NCBI RefSeq assembly: GCF_003751785.1 | Contig: NZ_RKIE01000001.1 | Coordinates: 1,651,564 to 1,715,563 of the forward strand | Reading direction: 5' to 3' | Length of the DNA: 64,000 nt | From: Frigoribacterium sp. PhB160 | GTDB taxonomy: Bacteria > Actinomycetota > Actinomycetes > Actinomycetales > Microbacteriaceae | In this document: positions 56,502-64,000 of the stretch, one piece after another | Layout of the letters: each line of letters starts with the position of its first letter | How positions within the stretch are numbered: position 1 is the first letter of the stretch | Notes under the pieces: generated by a model | Told to the model about the DNA's origin: nothing | The model's input: the letters and a program-made list of their open reading frames with translations, nothing else | The model's database searches: none | Translations under genes and position numbers: made by a program

Positions 56502-57872
56502 ATGAACGACAGCGCCTTCCCGCCCCGCCCGGTCTCCGACGACGCGCCGACCGTGAGCGCGTTCGGCCGCCTGCGCCCCGACCTCGAGACGGAGCGGCGG
56601 TCGATGCACCGCGTGGCGAGGTCGATGCTCAACACCGTCCCCATCGTGCTGGCCGGGTCCATGGCGATCGGCCTCGGGCTCACCGGGCCGATCACGTCCG
56701 TCGACCGTGCCGACGCGCCCGTGAAGCGACCCCACGCCTCCCCTCGCCCCGTGCTGCCGACGATCGAGCAGGCCGCTCCCGTCGTCGAGCAGCCCGCCGT
56801 CGTCGAGACGGCCGCCAGCTCGGCGTCCGTCCTCGCGCCGTCCAGCTACACCGTGGTGTCGGGCGACACCGTCGCCAGCATCGCGGGGTCGTTCGGCCTC
56901 AGCACCGCCTCCGTCCTCGCGCTGAACGGGCTGAGCTGGAAGTCGACGATCTTCCCGGGGCAGACGCTGACCCTGGTGGCCGGAGGCGCCCCGTCGGTGA
57001 GCGCGCCCGTCAGCAGCAGCCGCGCCTCCTCGTCGCCCTCGCGGTACACGATCACCCGGGGCGACACGCTCAGCTCGATCGCCGCCGCGCACGGGGTCAG
57101 CACCTCGGCGCTGCTCGACGCCAACGGGCTCGGCTGGTCGAGCATCATCTACCCGGGTCAGACGCTCGCCCTGCCGGGCTCGACGGGCGGCGCCTCGACG
57201 ACCACGGCCCCGCGCGCCACGGCGACGCCGACGGCCTCCACGTCGGGGTCGTCGTACATCATCCGCACGGGCGACACGGTGTCGTCGATCGCGAAGCAGG
57301 CCGGGGTGAGCGTCCGATCGCTGCTCAGCGCCAACGGCCTGAGCTTCACGAGCACGATCTACGCCGGCACGACCCTGACGATCCCCGGCGCCGCCGGCGC
57401 GACCGCCGCGCCCGCCGCCACGGTGGTGGCCTCGACGAACGCCGCGCCCCTCACGACCGGCACCACGCTAACGGCCGAGCAGCAGCAGAACGCGCGCCTC
57501 ATCATCAAGGTCGGTCGCGACCTCGGCGTCGGCGACCGCGCCATCGTGATCGCCCTCGCCGCGGCGGCGCAGGAGTCGAGCCTCCGCAACATCGACCACG
57601 GCGACCGCGACTCGGTGGGGCTCTACCAGCAGCGCCCCAGCACCGGGTGGGGCACCGTGGCCCAGCTCACCGACCCCGTGCACGCGACGAAGCTGTTCTT
57701 CGGCGGCCGGACCAACCCGAACGTCGGCCTCACGCGGGGCCTCCTCGACGTGCGGGGCTGGTCGTCGATGGCCCTCACCGACGCGGCCCAGGCCGTGCAG
57801 CTCTCGGCCTACCCCACGGCCTACGCCAAGTGGGAGGCGCCCGCCACGACGTGGCTGCGCACCCTCGGCTAG
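56502..57872 (+). CDS. LysM protein with C-terminal lysozyme-like domain
   Basis: 456-residue wall-directed protein. A cytoplasmic N-terminus of about 45 residues precedes one hydrophobic segment (about 46-66), then three LysM repeats (about 116-158, 181-224 and 252-295), each with xxGDTxxSIA and the LNGL/ANGL turn, joined by Ser/Thr/Pro linkers. The C-terminal domain (about 324-456) has AIVIALAAAAQESSLRNID, with a candidate catalytic Glu, and DRDSVGLYQQRPSTGWG, found in actinobacterial lysozyme-like proteins. Probably a peptidoglycan-binding hydrolase; activity is inferred. ATG 56502 has GAGGA upstream. Confidence 0.82.
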   Translation: MNDSAFPPRPVSDDAPTVSAFGRLRPDLETERRSMHRVARSMLNTVPIVLAGSMAIGLGLTGPITSVDRADAPVKRPHASPRPVLPTIEQAAPVVEQPAVVETAASSASVLAPSSYTVVSGDTVASIAGSFGLSTASVLALNGLSWKSTIFPGQTLTLVAGGAPSVSAPVSSSRASSSPSRYTITRGDTLSSIAAAHGVSTSALLDANGLGWSSIIYPGQTLALPGSTGGASTTTAPRATATPTASTSGSSYIIRTGDTVSSIAKQAGVSVRSLLSANGLSFTSTIYAGTTLTIPGAAGATAAPAATVVASTNAAPLTTGTTLTAEQQQNARLIIKVGRDLGVGDRAIVIALAAAAQESSLRNIDHGDRDSVGLYQQRPSTGWGTVAQLTDPVHATKLFFGGRTNPNVGLTRGLLDVRGWSSMALTDAAQAVQLSAYPTAYAKWEAPATTWLRTLG

Positions 57873-57957
57873 CGACCGACGACGGTCGATGCGCAGCGCC
57901 CGTCGGCCCGTTTCGGCGGAGGCGGTGCGTCAGGCCGTCGGCGTGGTCGCGAGTCCG

Positions 57958-57963
57958 TAGAAT
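57958..57963 (+). promoter_or_regulatory. -10 box of the PASTA kinase gene, leaderless spacing
   Basis: TAGAAT, six bases before the GTG at 57970, with no ribosome-binding site between. Confidence 0.5.
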
Positions 57964-57969
57964 CCGCGG

Positions 57970-59937
<1,968 letters not shown>

Positions 59938-59951
59938 CACCGGCCCGCGAC

Positions 59952-59990
59952 GACGACGGCCCGCCACCTCGAGGGTGGCGGGCCGTCGTC
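59952..59990. terminator. Bidirectional terminator between pknL and aroG
   Basis: Seventeen-base perfect stem GACGACGGCCCGCCACC and complement with loop TCGAG between two convergent genes. Confidence 0.8.
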
Positions 59991-60002
59991 ATGGGGGCGG
60001 GC

Positions 60003-61373
60003 TCAGTCGGCGGCCAGCTCCTCCGCGACGAGGAAGGCGAGCTCGAGGGACTGCATGTGGTTGAGTCGCGGGTCGCAGAGCGACTCGTAGCGCGTCGCGA
60101 GCGTGGCCTCGTCGATGTGCTCGGAGCCGCCGAGGCACTCGGTGACGTCGTCGCCGGTGAGCTCGATGTGGATGCCGCCCGGGTGGGTGCCGGCGGCCCG
60201 GTGTGCCTCGAAGAACCCCTTGACCTCGTCCATGATCTCTTCGAAGCGTCGGGTCTTGTACCCGGTCGGGGTCGTCATGCCGTTGCCGTGCATGGGGTCG
60301 CTCACCCAGAGCGGTGTCGCGTCGGCGCCCTTGATCGCCTCGAGCAGCGGCGGGAGCGCGTCGCGGATCGTGCCGGCGCCCATGCGCGTGATGAACGTGA
60401 GTCGACCGGGCTCGCGCTCGGGGTCGAGCTTGTCGATCAGCCGCAGCATGTCGTCGGGCGACGTGGACGGGCCGAGCTTCACCCCGATGGGGTTGCGGAC
60501 CCGCGAGAGGAAGTCGACGTGCGCGCCGTCGAGGTCGCGGGTGCGCTCGCCGATCCAGACGAAGTGCGACGAGAGCACGTACGGGTCGCCGGTGCGGCTG
60601 TCGATGCGCGTCAGCGGGCGCTCGTAGTCCATGAGGAGACCCTCGTGGCTGGTGTAGAACTCGACGCGCTTGAGCTCGTCGAAGTCGGCTCCGGCGGCCT
60701 CCATGAAGCGGATGGCCTTGTCGATCTCGCGCGCGAGGTGCTCGTACTGCGCGTTCGCCGGGTTCGCGGCGAAGCCCTTGTTCCACGAGTGGACCTGGCG
60801 GAGGTCGGCGAAGCCGCCCTGCGTGAAGGCGCGGATGAGGTTGATGGTCGACGCGGAGGTGTGGTACCCCTTCACGAGCCGGGCCGGGTCGGCCTGGCGC
60901 GACTCGGGCGTGAAGTCGTAGCCGTTGACGATGTCGCCGCGGTAGGCGGGCAGCGTCACGTCGCCGCGCGTCTCTGTGTCGCTCGAGCGGGGCTTGGCGA
61001 ACTGCCCTGCCATGCGGCCCATCTTGATCACGGGCATGGACGCACCGTAGGTGAGCACGACGGCCATCTGCAGGATCGTCTTGACGCGGTCGCGGATCTG
61101 GTCGGCCGTAGCGCCGGCGAACGTCTCGGCGCAGTCGCCGCCCTGCAGCAGGAAGGCACGCCCCTCGGCGGCCAGGGCCAGCCGCCGCCGGAGGGTGTCG
61201 ACCTCGCCGGCGAAGACCAGCGGAGGGAGCGTCGCGAGCTCGGCCGACGCCGCCTCGAGGGCGGCCGGGTCGGACCAGGCGGGCTGCTGCTTGATCGGCA
61301 GGGTGCGCCACTGGTCGAGACCGTCGATCACGTCGTCGTCGATGGCGGTGAACGATTCGGAGATCTGGACCAC
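60003..61373 (-). CDS. aroG: DAHP synthase, class II
   Basis: First step of the shikimate pathway: PEP plus erythrose 4-phosphate to DAHP. 456 residues, plant/actinobacterial class II. WRTLPIKQQPAW near the N-terminus, LLQGGDCAETF with the metal Cys, KMGRMAGQFAKPRSS, HEGLLMDYERPLTR and WVSDPMHGNGMTT are signatures. The N-terminal extension involved in aromatic amino acid control in mycobacteria is present only in part. GTG 61373 has AAGGAAG upstream; the very long open frame beyond it is not conserved. Confidence 0.97.
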   Translation of the reverse strand: MVQISESFTAIDDDVIDGLDQWRTLPIKQQPAWSDPAALEAASAELATLPPLVFAGEVDTLRRRLALAAEGRAFLLQGGDCAETFAGATADQIRDRVKTILQMAVVLTYGASMPVIKMGRMAGQFAKPRSSDTETRGDVTLPAYRGDIVNGYDFTPESRQADPARLVKGYHTSASTINLIRAFTQGGFADLRQVHSWNKGFAANPANAQYEHLAREIDKAIRFMEAAGADFDELKRVEFYTSHEGLLMDYERPLTRIDSRTGDPYVLSSHFVWIGERTRDLDGAHVDFLSRVRNPIGVKLGPSTSPDDMLRLIDKLDPEREPGRLTFITRMGAGTIRDALPPLLEAIKGADATPLWVSDPMHGNGMTTPTGYKTRRFEEIMDEVKGFFEAHRAAGTHPGGIHIELTGDDVTECLGGSEHIDEATLATRYESLCDPRLNHMQSLELAFLVAEELAAD

Positions 61374-61426
61374 GGTCTTCCTTGCGTCGGTTCGGGGCCG
61401 GGGCCGAACGGACCCGACGAGCGAGC

Positions 61427-62116
61427 CTACCGCGAAAGGCCCACGCGCTTCTCCTTGACGGAGGAGGCGTAGACGTCCGAGTACTCCTGGCCGCTGAGGC
61501 TCGCGAGCTCGTACATGATCTCGTCGGTGATGGACCGGAGGATGAACCGGTCGCCCTCCATGCCGTCGAACCGGCTGAAGTCGAGCGGGGCCCCGAAGAC
61601 GATGCCGACCCGGCGGACCTTGGGGATCTTGGTGCCCGTCTTCATGACCTTCTCGGTGTCGATCATGGCGACCGGCACGACCGGCACGTGTCCCTCGAGG
61701 ATCATGCGGGCGACTCCCGTGCGCCCCCGGTAGAGGCGGCCGTCGGGGCTGCGAGTGCCCTCGGGGTAGATGCCCAGCTGCTCGCCTCGACCCAGGACCG
61801 ACAGCCCCGTGGCGAGGGACGCCTCCGATGCCTTGCCGCCTGAGCGGTCGATGGAGAGCTGTCCCGTCGCCGTGAAGAAGAGCCGGGTGAGCCAGCCCTT
61901 GGCGCCCTTGCCCGTGAAGTAGTCGCTCTTCGCGAGGAACGAGATCCGCCGCTCGAGCGCCAGCGGCAGGAAGATCGAGTCGACGAACGACAGGTGGTTG
62001 CTGGCGAAGATGACCGCGCCGGACTCGGGGACGTGCTCGGCGCCGCGCACCCACGGCCGGAAGACCGTCAGCATGAGCGGGCTGGCGACGAACGTCTTCA
62101 GCAACCAGTAGAGCAT
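61427..62116 (-). CDS. 1-acyl-sn-glycerol-3-phosphate acyltransferase-like (PlsC)
   Basis: Phospholipid acyltransferase of the PlsC/LPLAT family, 229 residues. The HX4D motif is NHLSFVDS near residue 40-47, followed by the acceptor motif YPEGTRSPDG near 117 and VPVVPVAMI. A hydrophobic N-terminal segment suggests membrane association. It probably adds the second acyl chain to make phosphatidic acid; other lysolipids are possible. Corresponds by position to M. tuberculosis Rv2182c. GAGGGG upstream of the ATG at 62116. Confidence 0.9.
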   Translation of the reverse strand: MLYWLLKTFVASPLMLTVFRPWVRGAEHVPESGAVIFASNHLSFVDSIFLPLALERRISFLAKSDYFTGKGAKGWLTRLFFTATGQLSIDRSGGKASEASLATGLSVLGRGEQLGIYPEGTRSPDGRLYRGRTGVARMILEGHVPVVPVAMIDTEKVMKTGTKIPKVRRVGIVFGAPLDFSRFDGMEGDRFILRSITDEIMYELASLSGQEYSDVYASSVKEKRVGLSR

Positions 62117-62146
62117 CGGCGCCCCTCTCTCTCGAGCGTGGTGAGC

Positions 62147-63103
62147 CTAGCGGCTCGACGCGTGCAGCCGGGCGAGGTCGGCGGCCCCGACGACGCCCGC
62201 GTCGTTGACGAGCTCGGCGATGACGAACTCGGGCTCGGGGTGGTAGCCGCGAGCGGGCAGGTGCTCGAGGTAGGCCTTGCGCACCGGTGCGAGCAGCAGC
62301 TCGCCCGACTGAGCGACGCCGCCGCCGAACACGAAGACCTGGGGGTCGAGCACCGCGCTGAGCGAGGCGGCGGCCTGGCCGAGCCAGGTGCCGAGCTGGC
62401 GCAGGGCCTCGAGCGCGCCGGGGTCGCCCGCCTTCAGCAGCTCGCTCACCTCGTGGCCGGTCAGCTCGCCCTTCTCGGAGCGGACGGCCGCCAGCGCGCT
62501 GCCGATGCCGCCCTGGTCGGCCACCTCGCCGGCCATGCGCAACAGGGCGCGGCCCGAGCCGTACTGCTCGATGCACCCGCGGGCGCCGCAGCCGCAGGGC
62601 AGCCCGTCGGGCACGACGCGCATGTGCCCGAGCTCGCCGCCGGTGCCGAAGCCGCCGCGGAGCAGGCGGTCCTGGGCCACGACCGCCCCGCCGACGCCGG
62701 TGCCGATGGTGAGCATGGTCATGTCGCTGGCGAGCCGGCCGGCGCCGAAGCGGAACTCGGCCCAGCCCGCGGCGTTGGCGTCGTTGTCGATCGTGATGTG
62801 CAGGTCGAGGCGCTCGGAGAGACGGGCCCGGAGGGGCTCGTTGCGCCAGGCGATGTTCGGCGTGTAGTAGACGGTCGACTGGGACGCGTCGATGAAGCCG
62901 GGGGCCGCGACGCCCGCGGCGACCACGTCGGGGTGCTCGGCCTGGAGCTGCTGGATCATCTCGACGACCGCGTCGACGATGGCGCCGGCGTCGCCCGCCG
63001 GCGTCGGCACCCGACGCTCGGCGACGATCTCGCCCAGCTCGGTGACCACGCCGCCCGCGATCTTCGTCCCGCCGATGTCGATTCCTATTGCCTGCACGGT
63101 CAC
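62147..63103 (-). CDS. glk: ROK-family glucokinase
   Basis: Phosphorylates glucose, probably with ATP or polyphosphate. 318 residues. GIDIGGTKIAGGVV is the ATP loop; NDANAAGWAEFRFGAG contains the catalytic Asp; GELGHMRVVPDGLPCGCGAR plus GCIEQYGSG is the zinc-binding ROK signature. Two starts are possible: GTG 63103 with GGAG ten bases upstream, or GTG 63097, eight bases after a TAGACT box as a leaderless start. The sugar is inferred from family similarity. Confidence 0.9.
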   Translation of the reverse strand: MTVQAIGIDIGGTKIAGGVVTELGEIVAERRVPTPAGDAGAIVDAVVEMIQQLQAEHPDVVAAGVAAPGFIDASQSTVYYTPNIAWRNEPLRARLSERLDLHITIDNDANAAGWAEFRFGAGRLASDMTMLTIGTGVGGAVVAQDRLLRGGFGTGGELGHMRVVPDGLPCGCGARGCIEQYGSGRALLRMAGEVADQGGIGSALAAVRSEKGELTGHEVSELLKAGDPGALEALRQLGTWLGQAAASLSAVLDPQVFVFGGGVAQSGELLLAPVRKAYLEHLPARGYHPEPEFVIAELVNDAGVVGAADLARLHASSR

Positions 63104-63105
63104 GG

Positions 63106-63111
63106 AGTCTA
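63106..63111 (-). promoter_or_regulatory. Candidate -10 box of the ROK gene
   Basis: TAGACT on the minus strand, two bases before GTG 63103 and eight before GTG 63097. Confidence 0.35.
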
Positions 63112-63158
63112 TCTCCGCACGCCGCGCGGGCCCGCACCACCGCGCGGCGGCCTCCCGC

Positions 63159-63164
63159 TAGGCT
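63159..63164 (+). promoter_or_regulatory. Candidate -10 box of the acyl-CoA ligase gene
   Basis: TAGGCT, 37 bases before GTG 63202, leaving a normal leader with a GAAGGAG ribosome-binding site. Confidence 0.4.
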
Positions 63165-63201
63165 GGACGACCACCGTCGTTCGGTACCGAAGGAGCTGCC
63201 G

Positions 63202-64000
63202 TGAACGAACACACCACACCCGTCGCCGTCGAGCCCGACCCCGCCGCGAACGCCACCGACCTCCTGGTCGAGCGGGCCGCCGCCACCCCCGACGCCGCCC
63301 TCTTCGCCGTCCCCGACGGCGTCGGCGGGTGGCGTGACGTCACCGCCGCCGACTTCCTCGCCCAGGTGCGCGCCTTGGCCAAGGGATTCGTCGCCGCGGG
63401 CATCGAGCCCGGCGACGTCATCGGCCTCATGAGCCGCGTCCGCTACGAGTGGACCCTCGTCGACTTCGCGGCCTGGTTCGCGGGCGCCCTGCTCGTGCCG
63501 GTCTACGAGACCAGCGCGCCGAGCCAGCTGCACTGGAACCTCAGCGACGCCGGCGCCGTCGCCCTCGTCGTCGAGACCCCCGACCACTTCGCCAAGTTCG
63601 ACGAGGTGCACCCCGAGCTGCCCGACGTGCGCGACGTCTGGCAGATCGACCTGGGCGACCTCGACAAGCTCGTCGCCGCGGGACGCTCGGTCCCCGACGA
63701 GGAGATCGAGCGGAGGCGCGGGCTCGCCTCCGGCTCGGACCTCGCCACCATCATCTACACCTCGGGCACGACCGGTCGGCCGAAGGGGTGCATGCTCACG
63801 CACGCGAACTTCGTGGAGACCAGCCGCAACGCGGCGGTGGCCATGAGCGACGTCGTCGCGCCGGGGTCGTCGACCCTGCTCTTCATCACGACCGCCCACG
63901 TGTTCGCCCGCTTCATCGCCGTCATGTCGGTGCACGCCGGGGTCAAGGTGGGCCACCAGGCCGACACGAAGCAGCTGTTGCCCTCGCTCGCCTCCTTCCG
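63202..64000 (+). CDS. Long-chain fatty acid--CoA ligase, 3' end missing
   Basis: AMP-forming acyl-CoA synthetase; activates fatty acids as acyl-AMP, then thioester. The visible 266 residues cover the N-terminal domain with LVERAAATPDAALFAV, YETSAPSQLHWNLSDAGA and the AMP-binding P loop YTSGTTGRPKGCMLTH near residue 188. GTG 63202 has GAAGGAG five bases upstream. Position after plsC and aroG corresponds to M. tuberculosis fadD15. The gene runs off the window. Confidence 0.92.

Overview
The window is high-GC actinobacterial chromosome, most likely family Microbacteriaceae. RbpA, Wag31/DivIVA, SepF, the four-helix cytochrome oxidase subunit CtaF, a diheme QcrC and a division cluster without ftsA all point to Actinobacteria. 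Lnt stands alone without the fused Ppm1 domain of mycobacteria, and MurE lacks the DNPR motif of diaminopimelate enzymes, which fits a lineage with B-type peptidoglycan. The order lnt-rbpA, trpD-ctaE-qcrCAB, mraZ...ftsZ...wag31 and idsA-Rv2175c-pknL-aroG-plsC-fadD15 parallels Mycobacterium tuberculosis. I recognise 58 protein genes. I see no tRNA, rRNA, CRISPR array or intact mobile element.

Layout. 1-8.4 kb: end of a Ski2-like helicase gene (helY), lnt, rbpA, an nfeD-SPFH-gdpD operon, an atypical SDR and a NUDIX gene. 8.46 kb: an intergenic sequence that closely resembles a XerCD dif site. 8.6-14.2 kb: a stand-alone GTP cyclohydrolase I, the PTS-dependent dihydroxyacetone kinase operon dhaKLM, and divergent glpF-glpK. 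14.3-24.1 kb: trpD, then the aerobic respiratory genes ctaE-qcrCAB (+) converging on ctaC-ctaD-ctaF (-), with about 700 gene-free bases between them, then the Fe-S carrier erpA. 24.2-29.9 kb: an M20 dipeptidase, a DUF3043 membrane protein, nrdR-pyrD, hisD and a flavin reductase. 30-54 kb: about 24 kb read on the minus strand, running mraZ, rsmH, ftsL-like, ftsI, murE, murF, mraY, murD, ftsW, murG, murC, ftsQ, ftsZ, yggS, sepF, yggT, divIVA, lspA, rluD and dnaE, with many 4-base stop/start overlaps. 54-64 kb: a DUF3040 gene, idsA, an Rv2175c homologue, a LysM/lysozyme-like wall protein, a PASTA-domain Ser/Thr kinase, class II DAHP synthase, PlsC, a ROK glucokinase and the start of a long-chain acyl-CoA ligase gene.

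The most interesting signal is not a gene. The heptamer GGGGGAG occurs (read by eye) only on the + strand left of the dif-like site (7 of 7) and only on the - strand right of it (20 of 20). It follows the replication arm rather than gene direction, and it is denser near the site. It behaves like a KOPS/SRS-type FtsK guide sequence converging on dif, so the window probably contains the replication terminus. Other regulatory observations are ten-base MraZ-type repeats over the mraZ promoter, a recurrent TAgrcT/TAAGAT -10 box 6-7 bases before start codons (leaderless mRNAs), and a perfect 14-base palindrome in the dhaK/glpF divergent control region.
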